64,000 nucleotides of DNA, taken from positions 124,001 through 188,000 of the forward strand of contig NZ_VFTZ01000003.1 of NCBI RefSeq assembly GCF_006440775.1. Direction: 5' to 3'. The notes under the pieces are model-generated. The model saw nothing but the letters and a program-made list of their open reading frames with translations, had not been told where the DNA came from and did not search any database. Source of the DNA: Mesorhizobium sp. B2-7-2 (GTDB lineage: Bacteria > Pseudomonadota > Alphaproteobacteria > Rhizobiales > Rhizobiaceae). A program made the position numbers and the translations under genes. Below, one piece after another: positions 24,806 to 32,363 of this stretch; within the stretch, counting starts at the first letter, position 1; every line of letters starts with the position of its first letter.

Positions 24806-25848
24806 GCACCGATGTCGTGAGCAAATCAACGCTGAAGAAGGAACATTCCGGGCAGTCACGGCTATCCGCCTTCGGAAGCGCCTTTGTGGCCGGCGGATAT
24901 ACAATGTACCCGGTCCTTCTCATACTGGTGATCGTGGGTGCCGTCGTTGCTCCGCGGTTCGCCACGGCGGCCAATCTGCTGAATATCCTCGACCAGGTAA
25001 GCGTTCTGGGCCTGACGACGATCGGACTGACTTTCGTCGTCCTGATAGGTCGACTGGATCTCTCGCTCGAGGGCATTGTCGGCTTCGCTCCGATGTTTGC
25101 AGCCGTCACCCTGGTGCCTGTGGCGGCTGGTGGGCTCGGGTTGGAGCTGCCGAGCTGGGCTGGCCTATTCGTTGCGCTGGGCACTGCGGGGCTGATCGGC
25201 TTTTTCAATGGTTTCATGGTCGTCAGGGTGGGTCTCAACCCGTTCATCTCAACGCTCGGACTGCTTGTGCTGCTTCGCGGCGGAGTGCTGATCATCTCTA
25301 ACGGGCGTTCGATCTACTCTCCCGGCAAGGCGCTGACCTATCTCGGTTCCGCAAATTGGTTCGGTATTCCCGTGTCGGTGATCGTGTTCATTGTGGTCGC
25401 GGCTGTGGTCGGCCTTGTCTTCCACCACCACCGCTACGGCCGCGCCTTGTATGCGATCGGCGGCAATGAAGACGCCGCGAGGGCTGCCGGCATTAACGTG
25501 GACCGGGTCATTTGGTCGGCGTTTGTCTTCGCGGCCCTCTTGGCGGGCCTTGCAGGTGTTCTGATGACGGGGCGCCTTGATTCGACGGTGACAACCCAAG
25601 GGCAGGGGATCATTTTCTCCGCTTTCGCAGCTGCGGTGATAGGGGGCGTAAGTCTTGGGGGCGGCCGAGGGACGATCGTCGGGGTCGTTAGCGGTGTGCT
25701 CTTGATCGGCGTCATCAACAACCTGCTCACGTTGGCGCAGGTTCCGTCCTTTTACGTGCAGGCATCGACCGGTGCCGTCATCATCGTGGCAGCGGTGCTG
25801 ACGACGATCGCGAGCCGACGCTCGAGCGGCGTGCGAACCCGAACCTGA
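24802..25848 (+). CDS. CUT2 ABC transporter permease
   Basis: 348-residue RbsC-type permease. After a cytoplasmic N-terminus of about 35 residues come roughly ten hydrophobic helices. Family motifs are LIGRLDLSLEGIVGF (variant of GGIDLSVGS), AIGGNEDAARAAGINVDRV in the coupling loop and IGGVSLGGGRGTIVGV. Its start overlaps the ATPase stop by four bases. Together with 22223 and 23306 it forms a complete importer downstream of iolG. Confidence 0.93.
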   Translation: MSTDVVSKSTLKKEHSGQSRLSAFGSAFVAGGYTMYPVLLILVIVGAVVAPRFATAANLLNILDQVSVLGLTTIGLTFVVLIGRLDLSLEGIVGFAPMFAAVTLVPVAAGGLGLELPSWAGLFVALGTAGLIGFFNGFMVVRVGLNPFISTLGLLVLLRGGVLIISNGRSIYSPGKALTYLGSANWFGIPVSVIVFIVVAAVVGLVFHHHRYGRALYAIGGNEDAARAAGINVDRVIWSAFVFAALLAGLAGVLMTGRLDSTVTTQGQGIIFSAFAAAVIGGVSLGGGRGTIVGVVSGVLLIGVINNLLTLAQVPSFYVQASTGAVIIVAAVLTTIASRRSSGVRTRT

Positions 25849-25855
25849 GATATTG

Positions 25856-25887
25856 TGCCGGCAGGGACCAAGGTTCTTCTGCCGGCA
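25856..25887 (+). terminator. hairpin after permease gene, possible terminator
   Basis: TGCCGGCAG (25856-25864) and CTGCCGGCA (25879-25887) form a perfect 9-bp stem with a 14-base loop, seven bases after the permease stop. There is no T-run, so it could be a transcript-end stabiliser rather than an intrinsic terminator. Confidence 0.45.
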
Positions 25888-25968
25888 TCACTGCCAGGCT
25901 CGAATGGAGGGTGGTGCGTGCACGGGTTCAACGCAGTGGACACTCAACGGTCGTAGTCCGCTCTTGTT

Positions 25969-25980
25969 GCTAGCGCTAGC
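25969..25980. promoter_or_regulatory. 12-bp palindrome before aldo/keto reductase gene
   Basis: GCTAGCGCTAGC is a perfect 12-bp palindrome ending 12 bases before the preferred start codon. Symmetry around a central CG is typical of LacI-family operators. No cognate regulator is adjacent. Confidence 0.4.
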
Positions 25981-25992
25981 GTGGAGTTGGCG

Positions 25993-26955
25993 GTGAAACG
26001 GCGTCCAATCGGACAGACTGGATTGGAAGTTACCGAGATCTGTTTCGGAACAGCTCCCCTCGGCGGGATGCCGGACACGTATGGCTATAGCGTCGACGAA
26101 GCCACCGCGCTTGCGACCATCCGAGCGATTTTCGACGGCTCGGTCAACTTCATGGATACTTCCCGCAATTACGGCTTTGGCCGCAGCGAGGAGCGGATTG
26201 GCAGAGTGATCAGAGAGCGCGGAGGTCTGCCTCCGGGATTTGTGCTTTCGACGAAATTAGACCGGGATATGAGTACAGGCCGCTTCGACGCCGGTCGCGC
26301 CAGACAGTCGCTTGAGGAGAGCCTTCTGGCGCTCGGTCTCGACAGCGTTCACATACTGCACCTTCACGACCCTGAACATTCCGCCGATCTCGACGAGATC
26401 ACGCGGCCAGGCGGTGCGCTCGATGAATTGTTTCGGATAAAAGAGGAAGGGCTAGCGACCGCCGTGGGTCTGGCAATGGGCCGTCTCGATATCATGCTGC
26501 CGATGGTCAGAGACTGGCCCTTTGATGTCCTACTCAATCACAATCGCTTCACACTTTTGAACAGGTCGGCAAGTGACCTCTTTGACCTAGCCAACGAAAG
26601 GGGGATAGCTGTGCTCAATGCGGCTCCCTATGCTGGCGGAGTTCTGGCAAAGGGCAGTTCGCGGGTGTCTCGGATAACCTATCAGGAGATTGATGAAACA
26701 AAGCTCGCACGTGTGCGCCAGATCGAGGGGCTGTGCAGAAAGCATTCCCTGGCCCCTGGCGCGGCAGCGCTGCAGTTCTCACTAAATGACCCGCGGATAA
26801 CCTCGACCGTTGTAGGTGTTTCAAAACCCGAAAGGATCGCCCAGACGCTTGATTGGGCCGCGGCGGCCATTCCTGAACATGCTTGGGAGGATCTTGGGAA
26901 GATTGGGTATTCGGTGGATGATCCCGAGGCCCGGCGGCACTACAAACCGGGATAG
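25993..26955 (+). CDS. aldo/keto reductase
   Basis: 320-residue AKR of the D-threo-aldose/L-fucose 1-dehydrogenase-like group. The catalytic tetrad is visible: Asp in NFMDTSRNYG, Tyr three residues later, Lys in VLSTKLDRD and His in HILHLHDPEHS. The NADP-binding tail includes VVGVSKPERIAQTLDWA. I choose the GTG at 25993 because GGAG is well placed and homologues start at this KRRPIGQTG; a GTG at 25981 would add four residues. It follows the importer by 145 bases and probably oxidises or reduces a sugar lactone/aldose. Confidence 0.85.
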   Translation: MKRRPIGQTGLEVTEICFGTAPLGGMPDTYGYSVDEATALATIRAIFDGSVNFMDTSRNYGFGRSEERIGRVIRERGGLPPGFVLSTKLDRDMSTGRFDAGRARQSLEESLLALGLDSVHILHLHDPEHSADLDEITRPGGALDELFRIKEEGLATAVGLAMGRLDIMLPMVRDWPFDVLLNHNRFTLLNRSASDLFDLANERGIAVLNAAPYAGGVLAKGSSRVSRITYQEIDETKLARVRQIEGLCRKHSLAPGAAALQFSLNDPRITSTVVGVSKPERIAQTLDWAAAAIPEHAWEDLGKIGYSVDDPEARRHYKPG

Positions 26956-26989
26956 CGAGGCGCAAGCACAATCTGCAGCGATGCATTCG

Positions 26990-27250
26990 CAGCTTCGCCA
27001 GCAATGTCGTGGACGCACTCAAAAATCTGCTCGACGCTCGAGGGTGGCGCTGACGGTCGTGGAATGTGGCTTGCCGCCGGGCGGGCAAAGAATTCGCATT
27101 CGAGCGCGCCGCTGCGCTTCAGCTATCGCCTACGAAAGGACCCGTCGCTAGAACGAAGCTGCCCGGATGATTTCGACCGAAACAGCAAGCCCCTTGCCCA
27201 GTCGGAGCGCGAAGGGGTTATCCGATCTCGCTGGTGTTCACGACGCGGCG
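26990..27250 (+). pseudogene. decayed fragment of the ALDH gene
   Basis: Scattered matches to the N-terminal third of the ALDH at 13534 remain, spread over shifting frames with a stop: DALKNLLDARGW, then KEFAFERAAAL (intact gene: KSAFERADAL), then a stretch whose DNA closely follows the intact gene around SSETGKPLAQSERE (here NSKPLAQSERE) and ends in SRW (intact: FRW). The protein would not fold. This is the first of several remnants in a row. Confidence 0.65.
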
Positions 27251-27299
27251 CTCTGCGATCGAATTCATCGCCGCTCGGCAAGGACGAGTGCCAGGCGTT

Positions 27300-27442
27300 C
27301 CCACGCAGTCTACGATGTGAACCGGGCCGCGGCGGACGATGTGACCAAGACTTTGCGCGTACCGCGAGCGTCGTACGAGGTGGGCATTCGCCACATGCAT
27401 GCGCCCTATGCGTCCGCAGCCAAGCACGCCGATCCTGAGCAT
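27300..27442. pseudogene. rearranged fragments of an iolG-type Gfo/Idh gene
   Basis: On the minus strand from 27442 the DNA reads MLRIGVLGCGRIGRMHVANA, the Rossmann start of IolG (intact copy at 20834: MLRIAVLGCGRIGQMHAAN). The next natural segment, HAVYDVNRAAADDVTK (intact: AVFDVNSEAAEKV), is on the plus strand at about 27300-27350. So the two pieces of one N-terminus now face each other: an inversion inside the remnant. Confidence 0.6.
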
Positions 27443-27595
27443 GATGGATCTCAAGTCTGAAACAGAAATTGCGTAATCCATGGCGCAAAGCACCTTGAAC
27501 TAATTCGTTCGCCCGTCTCAAACGTCTGAGGCGGGCGGTGGGCGGCGCTCGCCTCGTCGGCCGCGGGGAGGGCTCGCCGCCGGTACCGTGCCTGA

Positions 27596-27714
27596 CGTCG
27601 GCGCCACGAGGCCGGCGGCGACGCATAAGCGTCGACTGTCCGCACCGTTCTCGCCCATCAGGGCCACCACTTCGCCCGCCTCCGCCGCGAGGTCGATGTC
27701 CTTAAGAATAAAAC
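27596..27714 (-). pseudogene. decayed N-terminal fragment of a sugar ABC ATPase
   Basis: Minus-strand translation gives GRFILKDIDLAAEAGEVVALMGENGA and then breaks in the Walker A motif: a one-base shift turns GKSTLM into DSRRLC. This is the start of an RbsA-type nucleotide-binding domain (compare GEILALVGENGAGKSTLM at 2837-4333). The rest is missing. Confidence 0.6.
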
Positions 27715-27858
27715 GCCCGCAAAAGACTAGCAGTCTTTTGGAAGGGGAGGAGGGCGATTGTCAGCAATGCATTCCAAACCGCCCTGATGAATTGCGTCCG
27801 GACAAGACGGGTTTCTGCGCTCTGGTGCCGCGACCAACGACATGGTTCCTCCTCGGGA

Positions 27859-27912
27859 ATTTCTGCAATAATCATTGCATAGATATTGATTTGTCAATAG
27901 TCATTTCGTACG
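27859..27912. promoter_or_regulatory. inverted duplicate of the iolE promoter/operator
   Basis: The reverse complement of this block follows 13303-13352 almost base for base, including the CTATTGA-CAAA-TCAATA dyad and the perfect operator TGCAA-TAATCA-TTGCA (27864-27879). It precedes a decayed iolE copy on the plus strand just as the original precedes iolE. The operator has stayed intact while the genes around it decayed. Confidence 0.65.
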
Positions 27913-27950
27913 CTTGGTTCAAAGCATCCTGGGAGGATCACATGACAGGC

Positions 27951-28202
27951 ATGGCCCGGCTGACTGTGGCAGGCGCTCGTGCGCTATCCAATCAGTTCAC
28001 CTTTGGATGGCGAAAAGGCGCCCTTCTTTCCGGGGTGTTCGTCAGCTTCGAGGCTATCGTGAAACGCCGGGCTGGAACCGGGTATGAGGGCTGGTTCGCC
28101 CGGAAACCGAACAGGAGCCGGCCCTCGGCTCCGCCGCTCGAAATCACGAAGGTCGGACATAACGAATTACTGCGCGTGATGGCTGCGGCAGGCTGCCAGT
28201 AG
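27951..28202 (+). pseudogene. internally deleted iolE copy
   Basis: The frame begins MARLTVAG (intact IolE: MKARLGIAP) and then jumps to the last quarter of the protein: WRKGALLSGVFVSFEAIVKR (intact: VKGAFTVPGDGSLDFETIVKR), YEGWF and PPLEITKVGHNELLRVM (intact: PPLEMAKIGHRELLRVM). About two thirds of the gene is missing, including the metal site. The frame remains open to TAG at 28202, so a short peptide could still be made, but no IolE activity is possible. Confidence 0.7.
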
Positions 28203-28343
28203 AGGTCTGAAGCGTGAACAGCACTTGACGGAAGGTCTGAGCCAAAGATGCCCCGCGTCTGTGTTTTACGCGATCGCTCAACCTCATGCCGCAGTGAAAC
28301 GTGATCCATCGATTCCGGACATAAGACATGAAGGAGGAAACCA

Positions 28344-29138
28344 TTGGATCCTATCGAGGCAAAGCCGCTTCCGCTTCTGGAGGCCAAGAACATCGTAAAG
28401 TATTTCGGCGCGATCACAGCGCTGGGTGGCGTGAATTTCCACGTCGATGCCGGTGAGGTCCTGGGTGTCGTCGGCGACAACGGAGCCGGCAAGTCCACGC
28501 TCATGAAAATCCTTTCCGGCCTCTACACGCCGAGCGAGGGCGAACTCGTATTCCAGGGGAGGCCGGTGCATTTCTCCAGCCCGAAGGAGGCTCGGCTTCT
28601 TGGTATCGAGATGGTCTACCAGGACTTTGCACTCGCCGGAAACATGCCGATCTACGAGAATATCTATCTGGGTCGCGAACCGGGCCGAAAGTTCGGACCT
28701 TTGCGCATCGTCGACCATGAGAGATCCCGCGCCATGGCGCGGGAGCATCTCGACAGGCTCAAGATCAGCGTCAAGTCCATCGACCAGCAGACGGAAAATC
28801 TCAGCGGCGGGCAGCGTCAGGCCGTGGCGATCGCTCGGGCGACCGCCTTCGACGCCAAGCTCGTCATCATGGACGAGCCCACGGCCGCGCTCGCCATCAA
28901 GGAGGTCGGCAAGGTTCTGGACCTCATCCGCTCGCTAAAGGAGCACGGCGTTGCAGTGATCGTTATCTCGCATCGTATGGACGACATCTTCTATTGCTGC
29001 GACCGGGTGATGGCACTCTTCCAGGGCACAAACTTCGCCGACGCCAAGCTCGCCGACACGAACCGCAACGAGGTGATCGGCTGGATCATGGGCACAAAGA
29101 ACCACACTGAGGGACTCGCTCATGACCGCGTCCACTAG
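28344..29138 (+). CDS. CUT2 ABC transporter ATPase, single domain
   Basis: 264-residue ATPase of the FrcA/IatA type. Walker A is GDNGAGKSTLM (about residues 45-55), the Q-loop is in EMVYQDFALAGNMPI, the signature is LSGGQRQAVAIARAT, Walker B is VIMDEPTAALA and the switch His is in VISHRMDDI. The TTG at 28344 is chosen because GAAGGAGGAAACC sits directly upstream; no ATG is suitably placed. It overlaps the permease gene by 17 bases and is the first gene of ATPase-permease-binding protein-Gfo/Idh-hydroxyacid dehydrogenase. Confidence 0.92.
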   Translation: MDPIEAKPLPLLEAKNIVKYFGAITALGGVNFHVDAGEVLGVVGDNGAGKSTLMKILSGLYTPSEGELVFQGRPVHFSSPKEARLLGIEMVYQDFALAGNMPIYENIYLGREPGRKFGPLRIVDHERSRAMAREHLDRLKISVKSIDQQTENLSGGQRQAVAIARATAFDAKLVIMDEPTAALAIKEVGKVLDLIRSLKEHGVAVIVISHRMDDIFYCCDRVMALFQGTNFADAKLADTNRNEVIGWIMGTKNHTEGLAHDRVH

Positions 29139-30123
29139 CACGCTGTACCACCCGAAGATCGCCCATTTCATGGAGACTTACGGCATCGTGTTGATCGTGC
29201 TGGTCATGATGGCCATTCTCGCCGTCATCAAGCCGGATGTCTTCCTCTCGGCGGAGAACCTGACCAACATCCTCAAGCAGAACGCTTCGCTGGCGCTTCT
29301 GGCGCTCGGGATGCTGGTCGTCATCGTCACAGGCGGTATCGACCTGTCGGTTGGTTCGACCATGGCGCTCGCCATGGTTTGTATCGCTATGGCCAGCAGA
29401 GTCGGCGTTCCGTGGCCAATCTGCCTCCTCATCGGACCGGTCGTGGGCCTTGCCGTGGGCTGGGCCAACGGCATTGGGCTGACCTGGCTCAAGCTGCCTC
29501 ATCCCTTCATTATGACGCTGGGCACGCTCAACATCGGCCGCGGCCTTACCTATCTTCTGACCGGCGGCGCCCCCGTTTCGGGACTTCAGCCGGAACTACG
29601 CTACCTGGGCGTCTCATATTGGGGACTTGGCATCTTCAATCCGCCGGCCGGTCTGCCCGTCAGCCTCGTCGTTGTCGCCATCAGTGCGGTTCTGCTGTGG
29701 CTTTTCCTTAATCGGACCTCGACCGGCCGTCATATCTACGCCATCGGCGGGAACCCCCACGCGGCGCGCGTGTCCGGCGTCAATGTCGATCGGGTGCTGA
29801 CCGCCGTTTACATGATCTGCGGTTTCTTCGCCGGTCTTGCCGGGTTGCTCCTCGTCGGCCGCACCGGCAGCGGCTTTCCGAACGCCGGCATCGGCATCGA
29901 ACTCGACGCGATCGCCGCCGTCATCATCGGCGGCGCCTCCTTTTTCGGCGGGCGCGGCACAGTGCTCGGCGTTCTTGCGGGCGTCCTCATCATGGGGCTG
30001 CTGCGCAACGGCCTCAACATCAACAATGTCAGCGCCTTCTGGCAAATGATCCTCATTGGCTTCGTCATCATCATCGCCGTCTACATCGATGTTGTGCGGA
30101 GAAAGGCGGCCATCCGAACCTGA
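29122..30123 (+). CDS. CUT2 ABC transporter permease
   Basis: 333-residue RbsC-type permease with about ten hydrophobic helices. Motifs are VTGGIDLSVGSTMALAMV, AIGGNPHAARVSGVNVDRVL and IIGGASFFGGRGTVLGV, all standard. The ATG lies inside the end of the ATPase gene. It serves the importer formed with 28344 and 30207. Confidence 0.94.
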   Translation: MTASTSTLYHPKIAHFMETYGIVLIVLVMMAILAVIKPDVFLSAENLTNILKQNASLALLALGMLVVIVTGGIDLSVGSTMALAMVCIAMASRVGVPWPICLLIGPVVGLAVGWANGIGLTWLKLPHPFIMTLGTLNIGRGLTYLLTGGAPVSGLQPELRYLGVSYWGLGIFNPPAGLPVSLVVVAISAVLLWLFLNRTSTGRHIYAIGGNPHAARVSGVNVDRVLTAVYMICGFFAGLAGLLLVGRTGSGFPNAGIGIELDAIAAVIIGGASFFGGRGTVLGVLAGVLIMGLLRNGLNINNVSAFWQMILIGFVIIIAVYIDVVRRKAAIRT

Positions 30124-30206
30124 CGGTTCGCGATTCCGGTGACGGTCGTCTCCACGTCCCCGGTGAATATTCGAGCGAGACCTACAAAAAACCCGGGAGG
30201 TTATCC

Positions 30207-31106
30207 ATGCGAAAAATATTGCTTGCAGGCATTGCTTTGGGCGCGATGATCGCGTCGGCATACGCTGATACTTATGTCGTCAGCATGAAAGGACCGGCGG
30301 CCGGCAATCCATACTGGGCCGCCTTCGAGGAAGGCGCGAAAGCCAAGGGCAAAGAACTTGGGGTCGACGTCCAGGTCGTCTCGCCGCCCAGTGAAACCGA
30401 CGTACAGGCCCAGATCAGCCAGATCGAGGATTTGATCGCGCAGAAGGTTGCCGGGATAGCGCTGGCGCCCACTGATCCGGCGGCTCTGGCTCCGGTGGTC
30501 GATGAAGCCAAGACCGCCGGCATCAATGTGGTCTTCGTGGACGGCGCCGGCACCAACAAGATTCCCTTCATCGGCACCGACAATCTGGCAGGCGGGAAGC
30601 TCGGCGGCGAGTTCATGTGCAAGAAACTGCCTGCCGGCTCCGAGGTCGCCATTCTTCAGGGCGTGATGAGCACGACGAACGGCGCTGACCGCTACAATGG
30701 CGCCAAGGCGGCGCTCGAAGGCTGCGGCATGAAGGTGGTGGCGGCACAGCCCGCCGACTGGGACCGGGCCAAAGGACAGTCGATTACGGAAACGATCCTG
30801 GCCGGCAATCCCAACATAAAAGGCATCTTCGGCTCCAATGACAACATGGCGCTTGGCGCTGTCGAGGCCCTCAAAGCTGCGTCCAAGTTGAAGGACGTCA
30901 TGGTGGTCGGGTACGACGCCAATCCGGATGCTGCGAACTCGATCCTGGCGGGAGAGCTGACGGCGTCGGTGGCGCAGGCGCCAAAGAAGATGGCGGCGCT
31001 CGGCATCCAGGCGCTAGTCGACCTCAAGGCCGGCAAGCAGGTCCCCATGGTGACTGATCCGGGCACGGTTCTGGTCACCAAGGAGAACGCCGAACAGTAC
31101 AAGTGA
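30207..31106 (+). CDS. CUT2 ABC transporter substrate-binding protein
   Basis: 299-residue periplasmic sugar-binding protein. GGGAGG precedes the ATG; the Sec signal peptide is RKILLAGIALGAMIASAYA with mature start about residue 21. Type-I motifs: VVSMKGPAAGNPYWAAFEEG, VAGIALAPTDPAALAPVV, INVVFVDGAGTNKIPFIGTDN, IKGIFGSNDNMALGAVEAL and VMVVGYDANPDAANSI. FrcB/RbsB-like. A very stable hairpin follows its stop codon. Ligand is not identifiable; downstream dehydrogenases suggest a sugar or polyol that is oxidised after entry. Confidence 0.92.
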   Translation: MRKILLAGIALGAMIASAYADTYVVSMKGPAAGNPYWAAFEEGAKAKGKELGVDVQVVSPPSETDVQAQISQIEDLIAQKVAGIALAPTDPAALAPVVDEAKTAGINVVFVDGAGTNKIPFIGTDNLAGGKLGGEFMCKKLPAGSEVAILQGVMSTTNGADRYNGAKAALEGCGMKVVAAQPADWDRAKGQSITETILAGNPNIKGIFGSNDNMALGAVEALKAASKLKDVMVVGYDANPDAANSILAGELTASVAQAPKKMAALGIQALVDLKAGKQVPMVTDPGTVLVTKENAEQYK

Positions 31107-31114
31107 AACACGGC

Positions 31115-31142
31115 GGCGGCTCTTGTGCCGTCAAGAGCCGCC
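31115..31142 (+). other. strong intercistronic hairpin after binding-protein gene
   Basis: GGCGGCTCTTG (31115-31125) and CAAGAGCCGCC (31132-31142) form a perfect 11-bp stem with a 6-base loop, nine bases after the stop codon. No T-run follows, so partial termination or 3'-end protection of the abundant binding-protein mRNA is more likely than full termination. Confidence 0.6.
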
Positions 31143-31176
31143 ATTGTTCGTCCGGACGACCGTAGGAGCATACGCG

Positions 31177-32358
31177 ATGACCGAAAATCCACGAGACACT
31201 GGTTTCCCTCTGCCATCGCGCATGCTTCGCCTGGGTTTCGTAGGCGGCGGCCAAGGCGCGTTCATCGGCGAGGTTCACGCCAATGGCGCGCTGCTTTCAA
31301 AGCGCTGGCAGATCGTAGCTGGCGCCTTGTCCTCCAATCCCTTGCGCGCCAAAGATTCCGGTCGCAAATGGATGCTTGCCGAAGACCGCATCTACACGGA
31401 TTTCCGGGAAATGGCAGCACGCGAGGCCGGCCGTTCGGACGGGATCGATGCCGTTGTGATAACGACTCCTAACCATCTTCATCATCCGGTGGCGGCGGGC
31501 TTTATGGATGCGGGCATCGATGTGATTTCCGATAAACCGCTGACGACCACGCTTGCCGATGCACGCGATCTTGTGCGGCGGCAGCGGGATACCGGTCTGG
31601 TTTTCGGCGTGACCTATGCCTACGCCTCGCATGTCATGGTGCGCCAGGCGCGTGAAATGATCCGCGCCGGCATGCTGGGCGAGATACGCCAGGTCCATGT
31701 CGAGTATTTCCAGGAATGGGCGCTCAACCTAACCGACGAAGATGGTACCCCTCCGTGGCGGCTCGATCCAGCCAAGGTTGGTAATGCATTCACCGTCGGT
31801 GACATCGGCACTCATGCGGCCCACCTGGCTTCTTTTGCGACGGGCAGGGACATCGAGCTGGTCAGGGCGCTCTTCCACGTTGCAGGCAAGCCGAAAGCGC
31901 TTGAGGACACGGCCTTCATGCACTTGCGTTTCGAGGGCGGTGTGCCGGGCACCTTGATGGTGTCGCAGGCAGCGGCGGGGACTCAATGCGGGCTCCGATT
32001 GCGTGTCTTTGGTACATTGGCTGGACTGGAATGGAACCAGGAGAACCCGGAATTTCTGTCATTCACGCCGCAGGATTCGCCGATGCAGATCATAGGCCGT
32101 GGCTACGGCGCCGGCATGTTGCCCGCCGCGGTACGGTTCGTACGCATGCCGCGCGGTCATCCGGAGGCTCTCACCGACGCTTGGGCGAACCTCTACACCG
32201 AACTGGCCGTCGCCGTTGATGCGCGACGCGCCGGCAGGACTGTGCCGGAGGGACTGCTTGCCTATCCCACTGTCGTCGACGGCGCCAAGGGCGTTAAGTT
32301 CGTGGAGGCGGCGGTACGGTCCAATGCGACCGGCGATTGGGTGGACTGCGGGCTGTGA
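31177..32358 (+). CDS. Gfo/Idh/MocA family oxidoreductase
   Basis: 393-residue NAD(P)-dependent sugar/polyol dehydrogenase. The Rossmann start is LRLGFVGGGQGAFIGEVH; the catalytic Lys motif is VISDKPLTTTLADAR (EKP changed to DKP, common in one subgroup); the C-terminal domain has VTYAYASHVMVRQAREMIRAGMLGEIRQVHVEYFQEW and GDIGTHAAHLASFATG with the catalytic His. TAGGAG precedes the ATG at 31177. It follows the importer after an intercistronic hairpin and nearly abuts the hydroxyacid dehydrogenase. Confidence 0.9.
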   Translation: MTENPRDTGFPLPSRMLRLGFVGGGQGAFIGEVHANGALLSKRWQIVAGALSSNPLRAKDSGRKWMLAEDRIYTDFREMAAREAGRSDGIDAVVITTPNHLHHPVAAGFMDAGIDVISDKPLTTTLADARDLVRRQRDTGLVFGVTYAYASHVMVRQAREMIRAGMLGEIRQVHVEYFQEWALNLTDEDGTPPWRLDPAKVGNAFTVGDIGTHAAHLASFATGRDIELVRALFHVAGKPKALEDTAFMHLRFEGGVPGTLMVSQAAAGTQCGLRLRVFGTLAGLEWNQENPEFLSFTPQDSPMQIIGRGYGAGMLPAAVRFVRMPRGHPEALTDAWANLYTELAVAVDARRAGRTVPEGLLAYPTVVDGAKGVKFVEAAVRSNATGDWVDCGL

Positions 32359-32363
32359 CAGTC

